In this document: positions 23,436-30,951 of the stretch, piece by piece
Numbering within the stretch: position 1 is the first letter of the stretch
Layout: every line of letters starts with the position of its first letter
Assembly (NCBI GenBank): GCA_017309115.1
Contig: JAFLEF010000064.1
Coordinates: 1-35,964 of the forward strand
Direction of reading: 5' to 3'
Origin: Verrucomicrobiota bacterium
Lineage (GTDB): Bacteria; Verrucomicrobiota; Verrucomicrobiia; Limisphaerales; UBA9464
DNA length: 35,964 nt
Made by a program: the position numbers and the translations under genes
The notes under the pieces: model-generated
Databases searched by the model: none
What the model was told of the DNA's origin: nothing
Seen by the model: only the letters and a program-made list of their open reading frames with translations

Positions 23436-24631
23436 GGGACGGTTTGGAAAAGCGGGGTCACGGGGCGGGAACGCGGGGCGTCCGCGAGGTCCATCAGATG
23501 ACGGGCCGCCGTAGCCGCGCCGGTGAAGTCCGCCTGGGCGCGAATGCGGCTTCGGAGGGCGGATCGGGAGGACGCCAGGGTCTGGCGAATCTCCTCGTTC
23601 AATCTCGCCGGCGTCAGCTGCTCCGGCGGGAGGACCCGCAGCAGGCCGCGTTGAGCCAGGGATTCGGCGCGGACCCATTGCTCCCGGCGCGGATGCGTGC
23701 GGGGCACGCAAATCACGCGGGCACCCGCGGCGAGGCACTGGGCAATGGTGTTGTAACCGCCCATGCAAACCACGACATCGGCGGTGGCGAACCACTTCTG
23801 CAGACCCGGAATGAACGTGTGCAGTTCGATGCCGTGGAGGTCCGCCAGATCTTTGAGCCGCCGGGATTCCTTCGCCGAGACCAGCGGTCCGGTGACGGCG
23901 ACGCGTTCCCAGGGTTCGTTGACGGATCGCGTGAGGAACGCCTCCAGCAATTCGGCGCCGTCTTCGCCTCCGCCAACCGTAGCGAGGACCAGGGGTTTTC
24001 CGGAAGGGCGGGTGGCTGCGGGCCGGGGCGACTGGCGGGACGGGGCATCGACCACGTAACCGCAGTAGTGCGTTCGTTCCAGGAGTGAGGCGGGGAAGCC
24101 ATATTCCGAAGCGGTGTCGAACAGCGACTGATGACCGTAAACGAGAACCGCGTCGTAGTGTTCCGGAATGGCGTGCGGCAGATCGTGGGGTTCCCATTCC
24201 TGCCGCACCGTCGCGGGATCATCGAGAATGTCGCGCAAGCCCAACACCGCCCGATGTCCCAGGGCGCGCAGCGATCCCAGTGCGGGACGCAGTTCGCCGC
24301 CGGCTCCGAAGGGATGTTTGTCCACCAGCAGGACATCCGGTTGGAACGATTCCACCGTACTTTGCAGCAGTCGGGAGCGCAGCTGGCGAACGGTGTCGGA
24401 GGAAACACCGAGGTAGCGGGAACCGTAGGATTCGTTGGCCAGTTTGCGCAGACCGGGAAGTTTCAGAATCTCCACCCGGTCGGGAACTCCCAGTCGCGTC
24501 ACGTCGTCGGAACCGCTGGCGACGAGGACGGAGGCTTGGGGAGCGAGTTGGGTGAGAGCGCGGGCAATCGCGAGGTTGCGGCAGGTGTGGCCCAGGCCGA
24601 AACCGTCGTGGGAGTAAAACAGGAAGCGCAT
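23432..24631 (-). CDS. MurG/GT28-like glycosyltransferase
   Basis: A 399-residue GT-B protein, the first gene of the coupled operon. The N terminus MRFLFYSHDGFGLGHTCRN has the glycine-rich GLGHT loop seen in MurG-like and 'predicted glycosyltransferase' (COG4671-type) proteins. The C-terminal donor site includes LATVGGGEDGAELLEAF, CMGGYNTIAQCLAAGARVI and VPRTHPRREQWVRAESL, equivalent to the UDP-sugar-binding region of GT28 enzymes. The ATG at 24631 fits the family N terminus. No Shine-Dalgarno sequence is visible. Function in glycan assembly follows from context; the sugar is unknown. Confidence 0.88.
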   Translation of the reverse strand: MRFLFYSHDGFGLGHTCRNLAIARALTQLAPQASVLVASGSDDVTRLGVPDRVEILKLPGLRKLANESYGSRYLGVSSDTVRQLRSRLLQSTVESFQPDVLLVDKHPFGAGGELRPALGSLRALGHRAVLGLRDILDDPATVRQEWEPHDLPHAIPEHYDAVLVYGHQSLFDTASEYGFPASLLERTHYCGYVVDAPSRQSPRPAATRPSGKPLVLATVGGGEDGAELLEAFLTRSVNEPWERVAVTGPLVSAKESRRLKDLADLHGIELHTFIPGLQKWFATADVVVCMGGYNTIAQCLAAGARVICVPRTHPRREQWVRAESLAQRGLLRVLPPEQLTPARLNEEIRQTLASSRSALRSRIRAQADFTGAATAARHLMDLADAPRSRPVTPLFQTVP

Positions 24632-24939
24632 GGGGGAACTCGCAGGGGATGCGAACCTCCGCTTCAGCTCTGGGGTGATCCGGGGGCCGGATCTTTTGTC
24701 AGCGGAGAGGATCGTCACTCCTCACCGTTTGGCAGCCGACATGCCAGACTCCAAAAAGTTCCGAAAGTGTGACTTGGAAGGACAATTTAGCGCGTTCCCG
24801 TCGATGAACTGGTCCGGTCACGCGGCGCACTGGTCCGCTAATGAATTAGAACCGAGGGACACTGGTCCGCGAACTCACCAAAGGCACATCGCGGCCGGAC
24901 TGTTGCGGCGTTAGGCTGGGGAAATATCCCCAGGGGTAC
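24632..24939. other. Upstream region of the glycan/ABC operon
   Basis: A 308-nt spacer between DUF1501 and the first glycosyltransferase gene, both on the minus strand. It probably holds the operon promoter, but I cannot pick out a convincing -35/-10 pair. The only clear structure is three copies of ACTGGTCCG between 24808 and 24869. No gene is supported here. Confidence 0.55.
24808..24869. promoter_or_regulatory. Three direct repeats of ACTGGTCCG
   Basis: Exact 9-mers start at 24808, 24829 and 24861, that is 21 and 32 nt apart (about two and three helical turns). They lie 177-238 nt upstream of the MurG-like gene. Phased identical repeats of this kind are typical of an activator or repressor array. 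No regulator gene is adjacent. Confidence 0.45.
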
Positions 24940-26301
24940 TCAGCCGACCAGTTCCTTCATCGGCTGCACGCCGGCATCCACGAGGAACTGCGGACGTCCG
25001 GTCAGATCGGTAACGGTGACCTTGTTCACGTCCAAACCCAACGCGTGATAGAGCGTGGCGTGGACTTCGCCGAAAGACACGGGACGTTCGCTGGCTTCGC
25101 CGCCGAGTCGGTCGGTGGCGCCGATCACCTGACCGTGCTTCATTCCGCCGCCCGCGAGCAGGGCGCAGCTGACTCGTGGCCAATGGTCTCTCCCGCCATC
25201 CTTGTTGATCGTAGGCGTCCGTCCGAATTCGCCCCAAACGACCACGCTGACATCCTTGTCGAGTCCCCGCTGATGCAAGTCCTGAATCAACGCGCTCAAT
25301 CCCTGGTCCAACAGTGGCAGATCCTGTCGGAGCGCGCCGAAATTATCGCCGTGATGATCCCAGCGGCTGAACGCGAGAGTGACACAACGGGCGCCGGCTT
25401 CGACCAATCGCCGGGCGACCAGGAAGTGTTCCATCAACTTGGGTCCACCATCGTCGCGATTTCGCGGGTCACCCTTGCCGTAGGCTTCAATGATCTTGGG
25501 ATCCTCCCGCTTGAAATCGAGGGCCTCGACCATCTTGCTCGACGTGAGAATTCCGAAGGCCTGCTGATTGTAGGCGTCGAGTCCTTCCATGTTCCGGCTG
25601 CCATCCACTTCGCGGCGGAACTGGTCCAGACTGGTCAGGAGAGAACGGCGATCCGCCAGACGGTCCAGCGTGATGCCATTGAGGATCATGTCGTCTTTGC
25701 CACCGCCCTTGTTGATCTCGAAGGGCGCGCAGGCCGCTCCGAGAAATCCCGCGACCCCGTTGTCGGACCAAGGAACGTGACCCATCTTGGGCGCTAGTCC
25801 GACAAAGGCTGGAATGGACGGATCGCCAGCGCCCTGAGTCTTGCTCAGGAACGAGCCCATTGAGGGCCAGCCTCCGGGTGGCTGATTGCGATTGAGGCGG
25901 CCGGTGTAGCATTGGAACGCCTCGTGCCGATCCTCCATGCCACTCATGGAGCGAATGATCGTGTACTTGTCGGCGAGGGCAGCCAGACGAGGAAGGTGCT
26001 CGCAAATCTGGATTCCCGGAACATTGGTCGCGATCGGACGGAATTCTCCCCGCACTTCGGCGGGGGCGTCCTGCTTCAGGTCAAACATGTCCTGATGCGA
26101 GGGCCCCCCGGGCAGGAAGATCATGATGACGGCCTTGTGCTGGGTTCCGGCGCTGCGAATTCCGGCGGCGGCTTCGGCGCGGAGCACGTCGGGTAGAGCC
26201 AATCCGCCGAGGCCAAGCGCCCCAATTCGCAGGAAATTGCGCCGGGAAACACCGTCGCAGAATCCCGAGCGATTGGAGCGGGGTCCAAGGAGAGTCAGCA
26301 T
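24940..26301 (-). CDS. DUF1501 family protein, Tat-exported
   Basis: A 453-residue DUF1501 protein, a sulfatase/alkaline-phosphatase-like family abundant in Planctomycetes and Verrucomicrobia. The twin-arginine signal is SRRNFLRIGALGLGGLALP at residues 19-37. Family motifs include IMIFLPGGPSHQDMFDLK, SMSGMEDRHEAFQCYTGRL and VVVWGEFGRTPTINKDGGRD. Most DUF1501 genes sit beside a DUF1549/DUF1553 (cytochrome-containing) gene; here the upstream neighbour is DUF429 and the downstream one a glycosyltransferase, so it stands alone. ATG at 26301 follows from the signal peptide; a longer in-frame start exists 171 nt upstream but lacks meaning. A GCACGTGC palindrome (26303-26310) abuts the start. Catalytic activity is not established for the family. 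Confidence 0.92.
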   Translation of the reverse strand: MLTLLGPRSNRSGFCDGVSRRNFLRIGALGLGGLALPDVLRAEAAAGIRSAGTQHKAVIMIFLPGGPSHQDMFDLKQDAPAEVRGEFRPIATNVPGIQICEHLPRLAALADKYTIIRSMSGMEDRHEAFQCYTGRLNRNQPPGGWPSMGSFLSKTQGAGDPSIPAFVGLAPKMGHVPWSDNGVAGFLGAACAPFEINKGGGKDDMILNGITLDRLADRRSLLTSLDQFRREVDGSRNMEGLDAYNQQAFGILTSSKMVEALDFKREDPKIIEAYGKGDPRNRDDGGPKLMEHFLVARRLVEAGARCVTLAFSRWDHHGDNFGALRQDLPLLDQGLSALIQDLHQRGLDKDVSVVVWGEFGRTPTINKDGGRDHWPRVSCALLAGGGMKHGQVIGATDRLGGEASERPVSFGEVHATLYHALGLDVNKVTVTDLTGRPQFLVDAGVQPMKELVG

Positions 26302-26476
26302 GGCACGTGCAAAGGGCGGATTCCGGGTAGCTTGTACCGAAGGTTGTCCGGCAAAAGCGACCGCAAGGCAAGCCGCAGGATTCGAGAAAATGGGGGAGAG
26401 TGGGGGAGAGCGAGCGGGAAACGAGGGAGGGATAGAGGTGGCGCCAGTGGAGTCGCGAAGCGTCATCCCCACCGGT

Positions 26477-27184
26477 TTAGCGCGGGACGAGAAGAAATCC
26501 GGTCTCGCGGTCGCCGAGGACTTGAGTTTGCTGACCGAGATGACGGACGTGATGCAGCCCGATCAAGGCGCAGAAGAAGGCATCAAGACGATCTTCCGCT
26601 GCCTTTGTGCGCGGGGCCTTCAATAACGTCAGAAGCAGTGAATCGAGGATGACCTCGGGGAAGCGTCGGGCAAGACAGGAGGTGATTAGGGATTGCAGGC
26701 GACGGAATTCACGGCGCTGAGCCGGCGCCGGACCTCGTTTGTACTTCACAATCTGGTTCAGTTCGAAAAATCGGATCATGGCCGGATGCGGATAAACCTC
26801 GGCCAGAAGTCGGGTCGCTTCGGTGAGGTCCCATCCCAGCTGGAACCCATGCCGGGAAATCAGGGTCTGAGCCAGGCGACTGGGGCGCGAACAACGCTCC
26901 TGATTCGACGGGTGGCAGCCCGCGTGATAGCGCCCGAAGTGACGGTGCGTTTCGCGGTCTACCGGTCGGGCTCCGGTACGGTTGGGACACACAATAGGGC
27001 CGTCCGCGAGGATCAGGGCCGGTTCCCCGGGCGGGGCAGCCTGGTGAATCCACTCCAGCAGAGCCTCGTCCCCACGCACGACGCGGGAGTCCTCCAGGCA
27101 AGCCGAGCCGCCGGATAGCCGCAGCAAAGCCACGCCGTCGGGATTTCGTTCGCCCCAGGCCAGGTCCAATCCGATCAACCGCAT
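26477..27184 (-). CDS. DUF429 family protein (predicted RNase H-like fold)
   Basis: A 235-residue protein matching DUF429, predicted to have an RNase H-like fold with no firm biochemical role. Its N terminus MRLIGLDLAWGERNPDG carries the first acidic residue (D7). LILADGPIVCPNRTGARP and EVYPHPAM are typical central blocks, and AAEDRLDAFFCALIGLHH near the C terminus carries the late acidic residues. The ATG at 27184 fits the family. A TTG at 27217, 11 codons upstream, has a GGGAGG just before it and is a real alternative. The gene is 96 nt downstream of trpB and 175 nt upstream of DUF1501 on the same strand. Confidence 0.85.
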   Translation of the reverse strand: MRLIGLDLAWGERNPDGVALLRLSGGSACLEDSRVVRGDEALLEWIHQAAPPGEPALILADGPIVCPNRTGARPVDRETHRHFGRYHAGCHPSNQERCSRPSRLAQTLISRHGFQLGWDLTEATRLLAEVYPHPAMIRFFELNQIVKYKRGPAPAQRREFRRLQSLITSCLARRFPEVILDSLLLTLLKAPRTKAAEDRLDAFFCALIGLHHVRHLGQQTQVLGDRETGFLLVPR

Positions 27185-27254
27185 GCTGTACCGTCCGCCG
27201 GTTGGATCGTTCTTCAAGGAGCCTCCCGTGATGTCTCCACAGGAGTCACGCCCA

Positions 27255-27271
27255 GTTCCGCTGGCCGGAAC
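27255..27271 (-). terminator. Short hairpin downstream of trpB
   Basis: GTTCCG and CGGAAC flank a 5-nt loop, 9 nt past the trpB stop on the minus strand. There is no T-run, so it is only a weak terminator candidate. Confidence 0.3.
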
Positions 27272-27280
27272 ATCGTGCGC

Positions 27281-28522
27281 TCAAGTCGGCATTTTCAGAC
27301 CCACTTTGGGCGCGACCTGAGCGACGTCTTTGTCCCCGCGTCCGGAGAGATTCACGATGATCAGACTCTCCGGCGACATCTTGGGCGCCCGTTGGAGGCA
27401 TTCAGCCACCGCGTGAGCGGATTCCAGAGCAGGAATGATTCCTTCCCAGCGGGCCAGCTTCATGAAGGCGTCGAGTGCGGCGTCGTCGGTGGCGTAGCTG
27501 TACTCCACCCGGCCTTCATCGTGCAGCCAGGCGTGTTCCGGTCCGACGGCCGCGTAGTCGAGTCCGGCGCTAACGCTGTGGGTGCTCTGGATTTGTCCAA
27601 AGGGATCTTGGAGGATGTAGCTTCGAGTGCCTTGCAAGACGCCGAGAGATCCCCCGTGGAAGCGGGCGGCATGCTGTTCGGGCAAAATGCCGAGACCGCC
27701 GGCTTCGACTCCGCACATCTTGACCGACAGGTCGTTGAGGAAGGGATAAAACAAGCCAATCGCATTCGAACCGCCGCCGACACAAGCGAGCAGCAGGTCA
27801 GGGAGGCGCCCTTCTTTCTCGAGAATCTGCCGGCGCGCCTCGTCGCCGATGACCCGGTGAAAGTTGCGCACCATGAGCGGGTAGGGATGCGCTCCGTAGG
27901 CCGTACCGAGAATGTAATGGGTCGAACGAACGTTGGTGACCCAGTCCCGCATGGCTTCATTGACGGCCTCTTTGAGCGTCTTTTGGCCGGCGTGAACAGG
28001 CACGACGTCGGCACCAAGCATTTTCATCCGATACACGTTCAGCGCCTGGCGCTCGCAGTCCACGGCGCCCATGTAGATGACGCATTGGAGGCCGAACATC
28101 GCGGCGACAGTCGCGGTTGCGACGCCGTGCTGTCCGGCGCCGGTTTCGGCGATGACCCGGGTTTTGCCCATGCGCTTGGCGATAAGGGCCTGGCCCAGGG
28201 CGTTGTTGATCTTGTGCGCGCCCGTGTGGAGCAGGTCTTCCCTTTTGAGATAGATCTTGGCCCCGCCAAGTTCCCGCGTGAGGCGTTCCGCGAAGTACAG
28301 CGGGGTGGGACGACCGACAAATTCGCGCAGGTAGTAGCTTAGTTCGTCCTGGAACTTCGGGTCATGCTGCGCCCGGAAGTACTCCTCTTCGAGCTGTTGC
28401 AGCGGAAACCAAAGGGTCTCCGGGACGTAGCGACCGCCAAACGGACCGAATCGTCCATGGGCGTCGGGCATCTCAGGCGAAGCAAACTGTTCTCGGGCCG
28501 CGGGCGCGGCGGTAGCCGTCAT
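27281..28522 (-). CDS. trpB: Tryptophan synthase beta chain
   Basis: A 413-residue TrpB1-type beta subunit, which condenses indole with L-serine to make tryptophan using pyridoxal phosphate. The PLP lysine is K104 in [15 protein letters not shown], the catalytic Glu is E126 in AETGAGQHG, and the phosphate loop GGGSNA is at 249-254. [15 protein letters not shown] begins the conserved body at residue 23. The first 20 residues are a short extension. ATG at 28522; no Shine-Dalgarno sequence is visible. No trpA, trpF, trpC or other trp gene is adjacent, so the alpha subunit must be encoded elsewhere or the gene functions apart from the classical operon. Confidence 0.97.
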   Translation of the reverse strand: MTATAAPAAREQFASPEMPDAHGRFGPFGGRYVPETLWFPLQQLEEEYFRAQHDPKFQDELSYYLREFVGRPTPLYFAERLTRELGGAKIYLKREDLLHTGAHKINNALGQALIAKRMGKTRVIAETGAGQHGVATATVAAMFGLQCVIYMGAVDCERQALNVYRMKMLGADVVPVHAGQKTLKEAVNEAMRDWVTNVRSTHYILGTAYGAHPYPLMVRNFHRVIGDEARRQILEKEGRLPDLLLACVGGGSNAIGLFYPFLNDLSVKMCGVEAGGLGILPEQHAARFHGGSLGVLQGTRSYILQDPFGQIQSTHSVSAGLDYAAVGPEHAWLHDEGRVEYSYATDDAALDAFMKLARWEGIIPALESAHAVAECLQRAPKMSPESLIIVNLSGRGDKDVAQVAPKVGLKMPT

Positions 28523-28619
28523 GCCGCGAGTCTACTGCGAAAAGGTCCCCGGCGGAAATGGGGAATCTGATGACGCTGATTCGACCCAAGCCTCTCGGGC
28601 GTGCGATCGCTCCCTAGCC

Positions 28620-29453
28620 TTACCAGTTTCCGTCCTGCTCGTAACCAAGCTGGATCAGGAGGTCGCCGTAGAGTTCCTTGAAGCGGGTTTTGACGGCCGG
28701 AGTGAAGGCGTTCTGCCAGTCGCCAGCGACGCCTTTGCGGAAGTGAGACTTGGTGTCCTCCTTGCCTTGTTCGCGTCCGCCGGCCAGACGCTTGAAGTTG
28801 AAGGCGTGCACAATCCCTAACAGTCGTTCCGCGGGCATCGATTCCATGTGGATCAAGCCTCGTTTGCCCTGATGTCCTACCGGCCGACCAGGCTTGTTCA
28901 ACAGGGTTTTGAAGGTGAAGGCCAACCGGCCCGTGGTGGCGACGGTCTCGTCTCCGACCAGGCCCAGAAACTGAAACGCGTCGAGAGCGGTTTGGTACGG
29001 TCGGGAAATGAGATCCTCCATCCGCAGTTCCTTGACCAGTGGATTGGCGTAATTCCAGGAACCAATCTGCCCGAAGATCGGCTTCAGGTAATCGAGTTCC
29101 CAGAGTAACGCCTCCTCGAAGGACATGTTCTTGAGCTTCTCCCGCATATCCTTGAGATCGGCCCACATCTCGGTCGGATGACTGGATCGATGGGAGTGGA
29201 CGGCCGAGACGGCGATATCACGCAGATCGCGGATCATGTGGAATCCGCGGTAAGGTCGGTCGGGGGGGAGGTGATTGGTCCCGGCATTGCGGAACATCAG
29301 GAAGTCCGCCTGGGCTTTGGTGGACTTGAAGTCGAAGTCGGCCGGAGAATCGGAGCTCTCCCAGGAGAGGCCCATGTCTTGGCAGACGGCGGGGATGACC
29401 GAAGCGAACCAGGTGGTAGCACACTTGTGGTGCCCGAAATAGCAGAAGGTCAT
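28620..29453 (-). CDS. PAPS-dependent sulfotransferase-like protein
   Basis: A 277-residue protein of the sulfotransferase family, which transfers sulfate from PAPS to carbohydrates, lipids or small molecules. The phosphosulfate-binding loop appears as FGHHKCATTWFASV (residues 7-20) in place of the usual PKSGTTW. The 3'-phosphate site is MIRDLRDIAVSAVHSHR, with R75 and S83, and the C-terminal FRKGVAGDWQNAF carries the RKGxxGDW signature at 239-246. It is soluble, with no signal peptide. ATG at 29453; a TTG 84 nt upstream is possible but adds unconserved residues. It lies 136 nt downstream of the ABC permease gene. The acceptor is unknown; a cell-surface glycan is plausible given nearby glycosyltransferases but unproven. 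Confidence 0.87.
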   Translation of the reverse strand: MTFCYFGHHKCATTWFASVIPAVCQDMGLSWESSDSPADFDFKSTKAQADFLMFRNAGTNHLPPDRPYRGFHMIRDLRDIAVSAVHSHRSSHPTEMWADLKDMREKLKNMSFEEALLWELDYLKPIFGQIGSWNYANPLVKELRMEDLISRPYQTALDAFQFLGLVGDETVATTGRLAFTFKTLLNKPGRPVGHQGKRGLIHMESMPAERLLGIVHAFNFKRLAGGREQGKEDTKSHFRKGVAGDWQNAFTPAVKTRFKELYGDLLIQLGYEQDGNW

Positions 29454-29463
29454 GGCGGTTTGG

Positions 29464-29475
29464 GCGCACGTGCGC
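29464..29475. promoter_or_regulatory. 12-bp perfect palindrome upstream of the sulfotransferase
   Basis: GCGCACGTGCGC, 10 nt upstream of the likely sulfotransferase start. It could be a dimeric repressor site or an RNA hairpin near the start. Related CG-rich palindromes sit just before two other starts (14880-14889 and 26303-26310). Confidence 0.35.
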
Positions 29476-29589
29476 TTCAACGGGGGAACCTTGCAGCTAG
29501 GCGTGTTGGCCAGACAACGCAAAAGACGGGAGGTCAACGACTCCGTCGGCTGTCAGTTGACGTGCCAAAACGGCCGGGTAGACCGGGAA

Positions 29590-30951
29590 CTACTCGTAGC
29601 GGAGGGCTTCGATCGGGCTAAAGCTGGCCGCTTTGATCGCTGGGAGAATCCCGGCGAGGACCCCTACCGCCACACTGAAGGCGACGGCGACGAGTTCGGC
29701 ATTCCGAGTGATGACAGGGGAGTTGGCCGACGGGGTCAGTGCCCCCAGCAAATCCACAAATAACTCGGACACGACCAAGCCCATCAGGCCGCCAATCAAC
29801 GCGATGACGGCGCTCTCAATGAGAATCTGGATGAAAATGTTGGCACTGGTGGCTCCCACCGCCTTGCAGATGCCGATCTCGCGGACGCGTTCGTTGATGC
29901 TCGCGAGCATGATGTTCATGATGCCGATCCCGCCCACCAGCAGGCTGATGCCGGCGATGATGCCACCGCTGAGCCGCGCGTTTTTGATCTGCTTGTTGAT
30001 GTTCTCGATTTGGTTCTCCTGGGTCTCGAAGCTGAAGTCCTCGATGCCCTGGTGAGTCAACAGCAAAACATTCCGGGCCTGCTGCAGCGCTTCCTCCAGA
30101 CGGCTGAAGTCAGCTACCTTGATGTCCATGTCGGTCAGCCGGGGATCCGGGATGCCGCTGCCCGCAGTTCCCCCGGAGCGGAAGCGAACCCAAGCCGTGT
30201 TGAGCGGGATGTAGACCGTCATGTTCTTTCGCCAGAAGGCCCAGCCTCCGCGGCGTCCCCATCCGCGTGAGCGTTTCGGTCCGGCTTGTTCCTGTTTGTC
30301 GCGAAGTTCCTTTTGGCGGATCCGCTCCTTGGCTTCCTGTTCGCCCATGTATTCCTGGAACATGCCGACGATCACGAACGGTTGATTCTCGATCATGATC
30401 GTTTCGCCGAGGGGAATGATCTCCTTGCCGATTTCGTCGGGTCGGCCGAACAGCTCATCGCGGATGCCGGTGCCAATCACGCAGACCGGTCGCGCCTCGG
30501 CCTCGTCGATTTCGTTGAAGAACCTGCCGTGAGCCAGAGTGTGCAGGTTCATCTCCAGAACGGCGGGCCAGGCGCCGACGCATTCGCTGGGCTCGGTCCG
30601 CTTCTCGCCCCGACTGATCATGACGTCATCGAGCGCCATTTCCGGAGAAACGAGTCGGATCAATGGGGCGCTGTTCTGAAGCGCCATGACATCGGTCAGA
30701 GTGCGCCCTGGGGCCGAATCGGCGAGATGGTCCTGCCAGGCTGGGACGGGTTGGGTTCGAACCAGAACCTTGTCCACGCCACCCATCGCAATCATGGCCT
30801 CCTTCATGCCGTTCTCCATGCCTTTGATGATCGCAGACATGCCTACCAGGCTGGTAACGCCCAGAATGATCCCCAACATGGTGAGGAAAGACCGGGACTT
30901 GTGCGCCCAGATTTCCTTGAGACCGACGACGATGGAATTGACGAAGATCAT
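29590..30951 (-). CDS. MacB-like ABC transporter permease, paralogue 2
   Basis: A 453-residue permease of the MacB/FtsX type VII ABC class. One helix near the N terminus (about 20-42) is followed by a large periplasmic domain and three C-terminal helices, starting with GGIIAGISLLVGGIGIMNIM. The helix-to-ATPase coupling segment is INERVREIGICKAVGAT. Its start overlaps the stop of paralogue 1 by one base (TGATG). It differs from paralogue 1 in the periplasmic part and carries a short basic/aromatic insert (KRSRGWGRRGGWAFWRKN). It is the last gene of the adaptor-ATPase-permease-permease operon. Probably it pairs with paralogue 1 as a heterodimer; homodimers are possible. Confidence 0.9.
   Translation of the reverse strand: MIFVNSIVVGLKEIWAHKSRSFLTMLGIILGVTSLVGMSAIIKGMENGMKEAMIAMGGVDKVLVRTQPVPAWQDHLADSAPGRTLTDVMALQNSAPLIRLVSPEMALDDVMISRGEKRTEPSECVGAWPAVLEMNLHTLAHGRFFNEIDEAEARPVCVIGTGIRDELFGRPDEIGKEIIPLGETIMIENQPFVIVGMFQEYMGEQEAKERIRQKELRDKQEQAGPKRSRGWGRRGGWAFWRKNMTVYIPLNTAWVRFRSGGTAGSGIPDPRLTDMDIKVADFSRLEEALQQARNVLLLTHQGIEDFSFETQENQIENINKQIKNARLSGGIIAGISLLVGGIGIMNIMLASINERVREIGICKAVGATSANIFIQILIESAVIALIGGLMGLVVSELFVDLLGALTPSANSPVITRNAELVAVAFSVAVGVLAGILPAIKAASFSPIEALRYE

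Noticed and set aside
23436-24197. N-terminal extension of the first GT4 gene to about 674 residues, as a possible fusion protein
   Set aside because: The extension is Arg/Pro/Gly-rich and reads the MurG-like gene out of frame. The internal ATG at 23435 gives a family-typical N terminus and an ATGA junction.
26389-26420. Repeated TGGGGGAGAG units upstream of DUF1501 as a regulatory array
   Set aside because: Only two short purine-rich units; consistent with local low complexity.
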